From positions 94,128-158,127 of the forward strand of contig JAIEMQ010000002.1 in NCBI GenBank assembly GCA_019752015.1: a stretch of 64,000 nt of DNA. The letters are read 5' to 3'. The position numbers were made by a program, and so were the translations under genes. Source of the stretch: Cyanobacteriota bacterium (GTDB lineage: Bacteria > Acidobacteriota > Vicinamibacteria > Vicinamibacterales > UBA2999). Numbering within the stretch: position 1 is the first letter of the stretch; every line of letters starts with the position of its first letter. Below, piece by piece: positions 52,375 to 60,303 of the stretch. The notes below the pieces were generated by a model. The model had not been told where the DNA came from. It ran no database searches and saw only the letters and a list, made by a program, of their open reading frames with translations.

Positions 52375-53842
52375 AGCGCCTCACCCGCCGCCACGACGCG
52401 GTAAGCGTCGTTGCGCTCAGGACGATCCCGCCGGCGCTCAACACGATTACGACCACATCCCAGAGCGGCCGCCTGTAATAGAGAAACGGAAAGTCGAGGC
52501 TGTGAAAGCCGTGGTACAGCCAGCGGTTGAGTCGCGTCAGCCGCTCCTCTTTCCTCGCGATGGCGCCGCGCTTCGGATCGAAATACAGCCAGGTCTGCTG
52601 CGGATCCGCGTAACGCACGCGCAGCACCGGCAGCGACAGGTTGCGATCGCGATCGTAGTAGTAGGCGTCGTAGTCGTCGAGCCAGCTGACGCCTTCGATC
52701 GGCACGCCGTCCATCGCGATGTTCGCGGCGCCGACGATCAGATCCGGCGCCAATTGATCGAGCGCGCCGAACTGCGGCTCGTCGAACGAGACCACGCCGC
52801 TCTTCGCGACGGCGTAGTACCGTCCGCGAAACCGCGTGATCTCCATTTCCTTCGGATGATCCGGCGCGAACGCGGTCATCACCTTGCGAAGTTTCTCGAC
52901 CGTCAGATCACTTATCGCGATCGATCCACCGGCAACGCGTGCGCGCTGCTCGCGTGTCGGCGCGGTGCCCGGGTGCCAGTCCCACGGATCCATCGACAGC
53001 AGGCCGCTGCAGATCCACGTCGCCGTGACGATGCCGAAGATCAGGCCGGCGGAGTGGTGCCATCGCATCCAACCGGCGTACGGCGATCACTGCCGGTGAT
53101 CGCGCAGCCGGTAACCACGGAACGGCGCGGGCCGCCACGCGCCCCACACCATGCCGGCCAGGCACATCACGGTGCCGGCGATCGACAGCCAGACGATCAC
53201 TTCGTTCCAGAGCGCGGCGTTACGGCGCAATGGCGCGAAATAAAGCCAGTGAACGACAGCACCCGTCCAGCCCCAGAAGCGCCCGGACGAAGTCGTCTTC
53301 AAGACCACTTCGCCGCCGCTCTCCGTCACGTAAAGACGCGTCCCCTCCGCGTCGTCGACGGCAATGCGATGCAGCGGCATCCGGCCGCGCACGCCAAACG
53401 ACCATTGATCGGCATCGGTCAGCCTGGCGTCGTAATGAACGGAGTGAACGTTGCTGACAAATTTGCTCGCAATGCGAAGCGCCTGGCGATCATCGGCGGC
53501 CGGCACGGGATCGCCCGTGTCGGCAAAAGACAATTCTGTGCGCCCGCGCGCCGTAACCCGGTAAACCGGCCGGCTCTCGAGCGTGCCGATCGCCAGCCTG
53601 GTGATTTCGCCTTCGGAGGGTGACGGCGGCAGCGATCGGATGGTCGCGGGAGTGATCTCATCGAGGCGCGCCAGGCGCTCGGCGGCGCCGAGCTCCGGCA
53701 TCCGCGCGTACATCATGACGATGCCGGACACGAACCACAGCACGAACAGCAGGCCGCCGGCGATGCCGAGCCAGCGATGCGTGTAGACGAGGACGCGCGC
53801 GGTGCGATGTCCGCTCACTTCGCTGCGCGACTTGTACCACAA
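52349..53842 (-). pseudogene. PepSY-associated membrane protein interrupted by one in-frame TGA
   Basis: A PepSY-TM protein: membrane helix YTHRWLGIAGGLLFVLWFVSG, PepSY domains (RIASKFVSNVHSVHYDARL), helix and MPLHRIAVDDAEG, then GYRLRDHRQ, a TGA at 53087-53089, and without any frame change SPYAGWMRWHHSAGLIFGI...GLLSMDPWDWH, a second PepSY region and a last helix. Normally one protein of about 495 aa, linked to iron or electron transfer. Translation could restart at ATG 53068. It is a nonsense mutation, a sequencing error or readthrough. Confidence 0.85.
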
Positions 53843-53849
53843 TTATTTC

Positions 53850-53880
53850 TTTAAACTTGAAACCTTAAACTTTAAACTGC
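53850..53880. repeat. TTAAACTT word array, divergent spacer
   Basis: Words TTTAAACTTGAAACC / TTAAACTTTAAACT in the 45-bp space between the PepSY and FHA genes. Confidence 0.75.
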
Positions 53881-53887
53881 CAAAGGC

Positions 53888-54223
53888 ATGTGGACGTTGC
53901 AGTCTGTCGATCCGGCTGACGCAGGACTGACCTTCCGATTACTTCCAGGCACGCTGAAGACCATGGGCCGGGCGCCGCGCGCCGATTTCGTGGTCGACGC
54001 CGCGCTGGTGTCGCGCGTGCATTGCCGCTTCACGCTGAACGACACCGATACGCTCGAGATCGAAGATCTCGGCAGCACCAACGGCACGTTCCTGAACGGC
54101 AGGAAGGTGATGAAGGCGAAACTGACCGACGGCGACAAGCTGACGATCGGCCGGGTGCAGTTCGTCGTCAACTCCGAATCGAACGACCCCGGCGGGAATC
54201 CCAGAACGACCTGGAGCGTCTAG
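53888..54223 (+). CDS. FHA-domain protein
   Basis: 111 aa consisting of a single forkhead-associated domain: GRAPRADFVVDAALVSRVHC (phospho-Thr-binding Gly-Arg and Ser-Arg-x-His) and DLGSTNGTFLNG. Binds phosphothreonine partners. No kinase or secretion gene is adjacent. ATG 53888. Its stop and that of the convergent MBL gene are ten bases apart. Confidence 0.93.
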   Translation: MWTLQSVDPADAGLTFRLLPGTLKTMGRAPRADFVVDAALVSRVHCRFTLNDTDTLEIEDLGSTNGTFLNGRKVMKAKLTDGDKLTIGRVQFVVNSESNDPGGNPRTTWSV

Positions 54224-54233
54224 TCGTAGTTCT

Positions 54234-54899
54234 TCAGACCCGCCTTCCGGCAAAATACTCGAGAACGAACGGATTGGTCTTCTTCTCGCGGCCAATCGTC
54301 GTCTCGGGGCCGTGGCCTGAATACACGATCGACTCGTCGGGGAACGCGAACAGCTGTTCCGTGATCGACTTCAGCAGCGTGTCGTAATTGCCGCCCGGCA
54401 AATCCGTCCGGCCGATCGATCCCGCAAACAACGTGTCGCCAACGAACAGGTGCGGTGCCGACGTGTCGCCGTCTTTCGAAATCGCCAGACACACGCCGCC
54501 GGGGCAGTGACCCGGCGTGTGGACCACGCGGACGCGGTAGTCGCCAAATGCGATCGGTCCTTCGCCTTCGTAGAACACATCGACCGGGGGCGGCTCTTCG
54601 ACGGTCAGGCCGAACATCATTCCCGACCGGACCGCGTTCTGATACAGGAACAGATCGTCCTGGTGCAGACAGATCGGCACGCCCAGCGCGCGCTTCGCTT
54701 CCGCGACGCCGCTGACGTGATCGACATGCGCGTGCGTCAGCAGGATGTGCGTGACGTCCAGCTTCGCGGACTCGATGAACGCCAGCAGCTGCTCGACCTC
54801 GTCGCCGGGATCGATGAAGACCGCCTTGCGGGTGTTCTCGCAGCCGGCGACGAAGCCATTCTTGAAGAACGGCCCGACGGCCGCACTTTCCAGGATCAT
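54234..54899 (-). CDS. MBL-fold hydrolase (glyoxalase II-like)
   Basis: 221 aa. ILLTHAHVDHVSGV (zinc HxHxDH), VVHTPGHCPGGVCL, GDTLFAGSIGRTDLPGG and YSGHGPETTIGREKKTNPF, the full glyoxalase-II/YcbL-type set. It hydrolyses thioesters such as lactoylglutathione or an unknown ester. ATG 54899 sits only 17 bases from the divergent dehydratase start, so the promoters overlap. Confidence 0.93.
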   Translation of the reverse strand: MILESAAVGPFFKNGFVAGCENTRKAVFIDPGDEVEQLLAFIESAKLDVTHILLTHAHVDHVSGVAEAKRALGVPICLHQDDLFLYQNAVRSGMMFGLTVEEPPPVDVFYEGEGPIAFGDYRVRVVHTPGHCPGGVCLAISKDGDTSAPHLFVGDTLFAGSIGRTDLPGGNYDTLLKSITEQLFAFPDESIVYSGHGPETTIGREKKTNPFVLEYFAGRRV

Positions 54900-54916
54900 T
54901 CGATTAGGATAACCGC

Positions 54917-55879
54917 ATGCCGCCGACGGTGCTTGATGTCTATGAGGCGCGCCGCCGCCTCGGCGAGCGCCTGCCGAAAACGCCCCTGCTGCCCTCGCCG
55001 TGGCTGTCGTCGATCGCCGACGGCAGCGTGTTCCTGAAGATCGAGTCGGTCAACCTGACCAGCTCGTTCAAGATTCGCGGCGCCCTCAACGCGGCGCTGC
55101 GGCTGAGCGAGGGCATTGACACCCCGCCGCCGATCATCGTCACCGCCTCGGCAGGCAATCATGGCCGGGCCATGGCGCTGGCCGCCGAAGAGCTGGGCCT
55201 GACGTGCGTGGTGTTCACGCCGATCAATGCGCCGGAGGCGAAGAAGAACGCGATTCGCCGTCACGGCGCCGTCCTGCATGCCGACTGCGCCGATTACGAC
55301 GTGGCCGAGCAGGAGGCGCGCGAATTCGCCGAACAGGAAGGCGGCATCTACATTTCGCCGTACAACCACGAGGACGTGATCGCCGGCGCCGGCACGATCG
55401 GCCTGGAGATCATCGAGGCCATGCCCGAGTTCGACGTCGTGGTGATTCCGCTCGGCGGCGGCGGCCTCGCCAGCGGCATGGGCCTCGCCATCAAGGCCGC
55501 GGCGCCAAACGTGAAGATCGTCGGCGTCGAAGTCGAAGCCTCGTCGCCATTCACCCTGAGTCTCGAAGCCGGCCGCATCACGACGATCACGCCGCGCCCG
55601 TCGCTGGCCGACGGCCTGGTCGGTAATCTCGAACCAGGATCGATGACGTTCGGGCTCGTCCAGCAAGTCGTCGACAAGGTCGTGACGGTGAGCGAAGACG
55701 ATTTGACGCGCGCAATGAAAGGGCTGGCGACGGAAGAGCGGCTAATCGTCGAAGGCGCGGGGGCCGCCGCGGTGGCGGCCATCCTGGACGGCAAGGCGTC
55801 CGTGCCCGGTCAACGCATTGTCGCGATGGTCACCGGCGGCAACGTCGATCTTCCGAAGTGGCTGTTCGCAATCACGTAA
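54917..55879 (+). CDS. Threonine/serine dehydratase family
   Basis: 320 aa PLP-dependent fold II enzyme. PLP Lys in TSSFKIRGA, SAGNHGRAMA substrate loop, IPLGGGGLASG phosphate loop, and MVTGGNVD at the end. It has the catalytic domain only, without a C-terminal ACT domain, as in catabolic threonine ammonia-lyases or serine racemase-type proteins; these deaminate Thr/Ser to 2-oxoacids. Confidence 0.93.
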   Translation: MPPTVLDVYEARRRLGERLPKTPLLPSPWLSSIADGSVFLKIESVNLTSSFKIRGALNAALRLSEGIDTPPPIIVTASAGNHGRAMALAAEELGLTCVVFTPINAPEAKKNAIRRHGAVLHADCADYDVAEQEAREFAEQEGGIYISPYNHEDVIAGAGTIGLEIIEAMPEFDVVVIPLGGGGLASGMGLAIKAAAPNVKIVGVEVEASSPFTLSLEAGRITTITPRPSLADGLVGNLEPGSMTFGLVQQVVDKVVTVSEDDLTRAMKGLATEERLIVEGAGAAAVAAILDGKASVPGQRIVAMVTGGNVDLPKWLFAIT

Positions 55880-55898
55880 CGAGAGACCCTTGTGAGGG

Positions 55899-55918
55899 TC
55901 CGGCTTCAGCCGGACCGC
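55899..55918. terminator. GGTCCGGC hairpin between convergent genes
   Basis: Stem GGTCCGGC / GCCGGACC with TTCA loop just after the dehydratase stop, extending into the last codons of the SDR gene. REP-like sequence; no T-run. Confidence 0.6.
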
Positions 55919-56619
55919 TTCGGCCGTGAAGGCCTGATCTCGATCCGGCTTGGCAGGCTGCGCGCCGGGTGATTCAGCAGATCGACGATCGCGTGCGCGA
56001 CGTCGTCCGGCCACAGTTTCCACTCCGATCCCGTAGCGGGCGCGCGGTTGTTGAAGCCGGTGGCGACCGAGCCGGGAAGCACCACCGTGACGCGGATGTT
56101 GTCGTCGCGCAGCTCCTGCATCAGCGCATCGCTGAACGCGTTGACGCCGGCCTTTGACGCCACATAAGCCGCGCCGCCGGGAAACGGTCCGGTCGATGAC
56201 AGGCTCGAGATGTTGACGATCCATCCGCCGCCGCGCGCGCGCAGGTGCGGAATCGCGGCGCGGCAGCAATTGAACACGCCGGTGAGATTCGTGCCGATGA
56301 TGCGATCCCACTCGTCGTGCGGGAGATCGGCAACCGGCACGCCGACACCAACACCGGCGCTATTGATCAGCACGTCGATGCCGCCGAATCGCGCCACCAC
56401 CGTCTCGACGGCGCGCTGCACCGCGGCCGGATCGCGCACGTCGCACACCATGCCGAGCACACGGCCACCATCACCGGCCGCGAGCATGTGCTCGGCTTTC
56501 AGCACGCCGTCGGATGCGGTGCCCGTGAACGCCACCTTGTCGCCGGCGGCGACGAGCGCCTGCGCAATCGCGTAGCCGATCCCGCGCGTGCCGCCAGTGA
56601 TCAGACAAATTCGTGACAT
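55906..56619 (-). CDS. SDR family oxidoreductase
   Basis: About 237 aa. TGGTRGIGYAIA cofactor motif, NSAG, catalytic NISSLSS and Tyr-x3-Lys in YVASK, GSVATGF. ATG 56619 follows GAAAGAGA, a ribosome site; TTG 56634 is possible. Reduces or oxidises an unknown carbonyl. Its C-terminal coding end lies in the hairpin; the gene converges on the dehydratase and diverges from the MDH-like gene across a word-repeat spacer. Confidence 0.9.
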   Translation of the reverse strand: MSRICLITGGTRGIGYAIAQALVAAGDKVAFTGTASDGVLKAEHMLAAGDGGRVLGMVCDVRDPAAVQRAVETVVARFGGIDVLINSAGVGVGVPVADLPHDEWDRIIGTNLTGVFNCCRAAIPHLRARGGGWIVNISSLSSTGPFPGGAAYVASKAGVNAFSDALMQELRDDNIRVTVVLPGSVATGFNNRAPATGSEWKLWPDDVAHAIVDLLNHPARSLPSRIEIRPSRPKRSG

Positions 56620-56632
56620 GTCTTTCTCTTTC

Positions 56633-56664
56633 AAGACCTCAGGACCTCACGACCTCAAGACCTC
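56633..56664. repeat. ANGACCTC octamer array, 4 copies
   Basis: AAGACCTC, AGGACCTC, ACGACCTC, AAGACCTC head to tail, filling most of the space between divergent genes. Confidence 0.92.
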
Positions 56665-56678
56665 TATAGAATAGTCGC

Positions 56679-57527
56679 GTGGCAACCGCAGCGATCCTGG
56701 GCGCCGGCGATATTGGCGGCGCATTGGCCCGTCAACTCGCCGCGCTCGATCTGCTTTCCCGCATCGTCATCGTCGACGATCTTGCCAACGTCGCTGCCGG
56801 CAAGGCGCTCGACATCGCGCAATCCGCGCCGGTCGATGGTTATCACACCGTAATGTCGGGCACTGCCGATGTCGCCGCCGTCGTTGGCGCCGCGGTCGTG
56901 ATTGTTGCCGACACCGCCGCGAATCCGGTGACGGAGTGGAAGGACGAATCGGGCCTCGCGCTGATCAAGCGCGTCGCCGGACTCAATCAACGCGCGCCGA
57001 TCGTCTGCGCCGGCGCGGCGCAGGCGAGCCTCATCGAGCGCGGCGTCAATGAAGCGGGCATCTCCCGCATGCGATTGTTCGGCGCCGCTCCGGAGGCGCT
57101 GCGCTCCGCGGTGCTCGCGATCGTCGCGCTGGAAGCGAACGCCGCGCCGTCCGACATTTCGCTGTCGGTGCTTGGACGCGCGCCGCAGCACATCATCGTG
57201 CCGTGGGACGAAACCGCCATCGCCGGCAAGCGCGCAACCGAAGTGTTGAGCGCCGCGCAGCTGGCGCGGCTCGACGCGCGCATCGCGCGGTTGTGGCCGC
57301 CGGGACCGTACGCGCTCGGCAGCGCGGCGGCACGGCTGATTCGCACCGCATTGACGCGTGCACCGCGCGTGCACGCGGCAACCGTGGCCGTGAATCGTGA
57401 TGAAGGATCGCCGGGCCGCTCGGCGATGATGCCGGTGACGCTGTCGCCGGGCGGGATCGCGGCGCTGGTGCCACCGGCACTGTCAGCGCGCGATCGCGTC
57501 CGCCTCGAAACAACTATGCGAATGTGA
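56679..57527 (+). CDS. Malate/lactate-dehydrogenase-like protein lacking catalytic residues
   Basis: 282 aa with a lactate/malate dehydrogenase fold: TAAILGAGDIGGALARQLA, IVIVDDLANVAAGKALDIAQ, and the AAVVIVADT strand. The expected proton-relay His (GxHG), the substrate Arg pair and the NPVD loop are replaced: IVCAGAAQ instead of the VxNP loop and GRAPQHIIVPW instead of GEHG. It probably cannot oxidise malate and may have a structural, regulatory or different catalytic role. No TCA gene is adjacent. Confidence 0.8.
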   Translation: MATAAILGAGDIGGALARQLAALDLLSRIVIVDDLANVAAGKALDIAQSAPVDGYHTVMSGTADVAAVVGAAVVIVADTAANPVTEWKDESGLALIKRVAGLNQRAPIVCAGAAQASLIERGVNEAGISRMRLFGAAPEALRSAVLAIVALEANAAPSDISLSVLGRAPQHIIVPWDETAIAGKRATEVLSAAQLARLDARIARLWPPGPYALGSAAARLIRTALTRAPRVHAATVAVNRDEGSPGRSAMMPVTLSPGGIAALVPPALSARDRVRLETTMRM

Positions 57528-57632
57528 GTTGGGGGTCAGACCCTGAAATCACGCAAATTGCATGAATGGGGACAGGTCAGTCAGCACCTGACCCCAGGCA
57601 CGCGATTTGCGTGATTTCAGGGTCTGACCCCT
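57527..57632. repeat. Nested hairpin with perfect 27-bp stem
   Basis: Outer arms GGGGTCAGACCCTGAAATCA.. (57532-57558) and its exact complement (57605-57631). Inner stem GGGGACAGGT / ACCTGACCCC (57568-57595). It lies between the convergent MDH-like and sigma genes and ends on the sigma stop codon. Likely also a two-way terminator. Confidence 0.92.
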
Positions 57633-58248
57633 AAGAAGCAAACGTCGGCCGCAGCGAGAGGCCGTCCGCGAAATCCGAGAGCTGCCCCCGCAGCAACAAC
57701 CGGCCGCGATGCAATCGTGACTTGAGCGTCTGATCCTTCACACGCAAGCGCGTGCTCGCTTCCCCGGTCGACAATCCTTTCAGGTCGCGAAGAATCACCG
57801 GCTCGCGATAAATCGGCGGCAGCTCGATGATCGCCTCGGCAAAACGCTCGCGCAGCTGCGCCTTCAGCATCGACTCGTCGGCCAGGTTCGACCAGTCGGC
57901 CGGATCGAAACCGTGCGGTACGTCTTCGTTGGCCGTGCTGATGATCTCGACGTCGGTGGCTTCGGCCTGCCGCATCATCCTGGTGCGGCGCAGCCGCGAC
58001 ATCGCGGTGTTGAACGTGATGCGATAGATCCACGACGACAATGCGGAGTCGCCGCGAAACGCGTCGATCTTGCGGAACACTTTCAACAGCACGTCCTGCA
58101 CCACTTCTTCAGCGTCCTCGTGGTTGCGCAGGTAACGAAACGCCAGCTGGAAGATCTTCATGCTGTACAGCGACGCCAGCTCGGCGAGCGCGTTCTCGTC
58201 GCGCAGCCGCAGGCGGCCGACAAGGTTCACCTCGTTCTGATCGCGCAT
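57631..58248 (-). CDS. ECF-type RNA polymerase sigma factor
   Basis: 205 aa. Region 2 with YLRNHEDAEEVVQDVLLKVF and SWIYRITFNTAMSRLRR, region 4 with ELPPIYREPVILRDLKGLST and KDQTLKSRLHRGRLLLRGQL. No anti-sigma gene follows; downstream is a nested hairpin, upstream is lipB. ATG 58248. The target regulon is unknown. Confidence 0.93.
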   Translation of the reverse strand: MRDQNEVNLVGRLRLRDENALAELASLYSMKIFQLAFRYLRNHEDAEEVVQDVLLKVFRKIDAFRGDSALSSWIYRITFNTAMSRLRRTRMMRQAEATDVEIISTANEDVPHGFDPADWSNLADESMLKAQLRERFAEAIIELPPIYREPVILRDLKGLSTGEASTRLRVKDQTLKSRLHRGRLLLRGQLSDFADGLSLRPTFAS

Positions 58249-58262
58249 GACCAGAAGAACAC

Positions 58263-58931
58263 CTAGGCGGGTTGGTATATTCCGGGCTCGGGAATCCGCT
58301 CGAAAACCGCGCCGAAGTGTGCAACGAAGCGGTCTTCGACGTCGCTCATTTCGACGTTACGCTCCAGCTTTGACTGCAGGGATGTGACGCCCTTGTCGGC
58401 AATACCGCACGGTACGATCAGGTTGAAGAATTCGACATCGGTCGCGACGTTGAACGCGAAGCCGTGACTCGTGATCCATCGCGAAATGCGCACGCCGATG
58501 GCGCCGATTTTCTCGTCTCCGATCCACGCGCCGCTGAAGCCCTTGACGCGGCCGGCGGTGAGTCCGTAATCCGCGCACACGCGGATCATCACCTCTTCGA
58601 GATCGCGCACGTACTTGTGCACGTCGCGGCGATCGGGATTCAGATCGAGAATCGGGTATCCCACCAGCTGGCCGGGACCGTGATACGTGACGTCGCCGCC
58701 GCGCCCCGTCTCGAACACGTCGACGCCAAGCGACGCGAGGCGATCCGGCGAGGCCAGAATGTGCTCGCGGCCGTCCTTCTTGACGCCGATGGTGAGGACA
58801 TGAGGATGCTGCAGGAGCAACAGCGTGTCGGGAATCCGATCCGCCTTGCGCTCTTCGACGAGGCGGCGCTGCAGCTCGAGCCCGTCCGCGTAGGGAACGA
58901 GTCCGAGCCGCCGCAGGTGCAATGGACGCAT
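58263..58931 (-). CDS. lipB: Octanoyltransferase LipB
   Basis: 222 aa. Moves octanoyl from ACP to lipoyl domains. HPHVLTIGVKKDGREH, GRGGDVTYHGPGQLVGYPI, catalytic Lys in DEKIGAIGVRI and Cys in VPCGIADKGVTSL. ATG 58931 overlaps the E2 stop by one base (TGATG), so it is translated with E2, whose lipoyl domain it supplies. LipA is not in the window. A longer frame upstream is antisense to E2. Confidence 0.95.
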   Translation of the reverse strand: MRPLHLRRLGLVPYADGLELQRRLVEERKADRIPDTLLLLQHPHVLTIGVKKDGREHILASPDRLASLGVDVFETGRGGDVTYHGPGQLVGYPILDLNPDRRDVHKYVRDLEEVMIRVCADYGLTAGRVKGFSGAWIGDEKIGAIGVRISRWITSHGFAFNVATDVEFFNLIVPCGIADKGVTSLQSKLERNVEMSDVEDRFVAHFGAVFERIPEPGIYQPA

Positions 58932-60295
58932 CAGACCTGCGCTGGATCGAAGTTCTCGATGCCCTTCTTCACGTCGGCCATGAACTGATCCGCGACGGCG
59001 CCGTCGACCAGCCGATGGTCGTAGCCGAGCGTCAGGTAACCCATGGTCCGGATGCCGATCGCATCGTCGATCACGACGGCGCGCTTCTCGATCGTGCCGA
59101 CGCCGAGGATCGCAACCTGCGGCTGGTTGATGATCGGCAGGCCGAACTGCGCTCCGTAGGTGCCGGGGTTCGTGATCGTGAACGTGCCGCCGTGCACTTC
59201 GTCCGGATTCAGCTTCTTGGCGCGGGCGCGATCGGCGACGTCCTGAATCGCCCGCGACAGGCCGAGCGTGTTCTTTTCGCCGGCGGCCTTCACCACGGGA
59301 ACGATCAGCCCGTTCTCGAGCGCCACCGCGATGCCGAGGTTGATCTCGTTGTGATACACGACATTGTCGCCGTCGATCGACGCGTTGATCGTCTTGTGGC
59401 GGCGCAGGCAATCGACGATCACCTTGGCGATGAACGACGTGTAGGTCAGCTTCGCGCCGGAGCGCTCGTATTCGTCCTTCCTCGCCTTGCGAATCTGATC
59501 GACCTTCGAATAGTTGACCTCGAAGACCGAATAGACATGTGCCGAGGTGCGCTTGCTGAGCACCATGTGCTCGGCAATCTTCTTGCGCATGACGGACATG
59601 GCCACGACCTCCGCGCCAGGCCCGCGCACAACGGGCGCGGGCTTCGCATGCGCCGTCGTGGCGTCCTGAGCGAGCAATCCGCCCGCGGCGCGGGCGGATT
59701 GCGAGTCGAAGGAGGGCGACTCGATGAACCCGAGGATGTCCTGCTTCGTCACGCGCCCGCCGATCCCCGATCCCTGGATCTGCGCGATATCGACGTTGTG
59801 TTCCTTCGCGATCTTTCGAACGAGCGGCGACGATTTATGCCGTTCCCCACCTTCGACGACAACCGGTTCCGGAGCGGCTTCCGCAACCGGTGGCGGGTTC
59901 GTGGTTGAAGGCGACGCCGGAGCGTCCACGGTCTTGCCGGGCGTGCCGTCCGCTTGCGCGGACTGTTTGTTGCCGTTGGCACCCATCCCCGGCACCTTCG
60001 GCACCGCAGGTACCTTCGACACCTCAGGCACCTTGGACACCTCAGGCACCTGTTCCCCGGCCGCGCCGATGGTCGCGACCACGCTGTTCACTGGAACGGT
60101 CTCGCCTTCCTTCACGGCGATCGCCATCAACACGCCGGCGGCGGGCGATGGGATTTCGGCGTCCACTTTGTCGGTCGAGATCTCGAAGAGCGGCTCGTCG
60201 CGATCGACCGTGTCGCCGACCTTCTTGATCCATCGGACGATCGTGCCCTCGGCAATCGACTCGCCCATCTGCGGCATTACAACGGGTGTGGACAT
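58931..60295 (-). CDS. 2-oxo acid dehydrogenase E2 (dihydrolipoamide acyltransferase)
   Basis: 454 aa. Lipoyl domain with FEISTDKVDAEIPSP (lipoyl Lys), then a linker of PEVSKVPEVSKVPAVPKVP coded by a word repeat, a peripheral E1/E3-binding domain (SPLVRKIAKEHNVDIAQIQG), a second linker with a perfect palindrome, and the catalytic domain (AEHMVLSKRTSAHVYSVFEV, ending HRLVDGAVADQF with catalytic His). Closest to branched-chain or 2-oxoglutarate E2; no E1 is here. Upstream of lipB. Confidence 0.93.
   Translation of the reverse strand: MSTPVVMPQMGESIAEGTIVRWIKKVGDTVDRDEPLFEISTDKVDAEIPSPAAGVLMAIAVKEGETVPVNSVVATIGAAGEQVPEVSKVPEVSKVPAVPKVPGMGANGNKQSAQADGTPGKTVDAPASPSTTNPPPVAEAAPEPVVVEGGERHKSSPLVRKIAKEHNVDIAQIQGSGIGGRVTKQDILGFIESPSFDSQSARAAGGLLAQDATTAHAKPAPVVRGPGAEVVAMSVMRKKIAEHMVLSKRTSAHVYSVFEVNYSKVDQIRKARKDEYERSGAKLTYTSFIAKVIVDCLRRHKTINASIDGDNVVYHNEINLGIAVALENGLIVPVVKAAGEKNTLGLSRAIQDVADRARAKKLNPDEVHGGTFTITNPGTYGAQFGLPIINQPQVAILGVGTIEKRAVVIDDAIGIRTMGYLTLGYDHRLVDGAVADQFMADVKKGIENFDPAQV
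59674..59702. repeat. Perfect 13-bp palindrome in E2 linker
   Basis: GCAATCCGCCCGC, loop GGC, GCGGGCGGATTGC. Translated as SQSARAAGGLLAQ in the linker before the catalytic domain. Confidence 0.9.
59991..60052. repeat. GGCACCT word repeat in E2 lipoyl linker
   Basis: Words CAGGCACCT, TGGACACCT, TCGACACCT and GGTACCTTCG repeated about six times, translated in frame as a Val-Pro-rich linker. Confidence 0.85.
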
Positions 60296-60303
60296 AAGAC
60301 GCC

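Noticed and set aside
53087..53089. Selenocysteine codon
   Set aside because: The TGA lies between two membrane-protein regions with no Cys in the family context, and no SECIS-like hairpin was evident.
56679..57527. Functional malate dehydrogenase call
   Set aside because: The expected substrate-binding and relay residues are not found, so the name would mislead.
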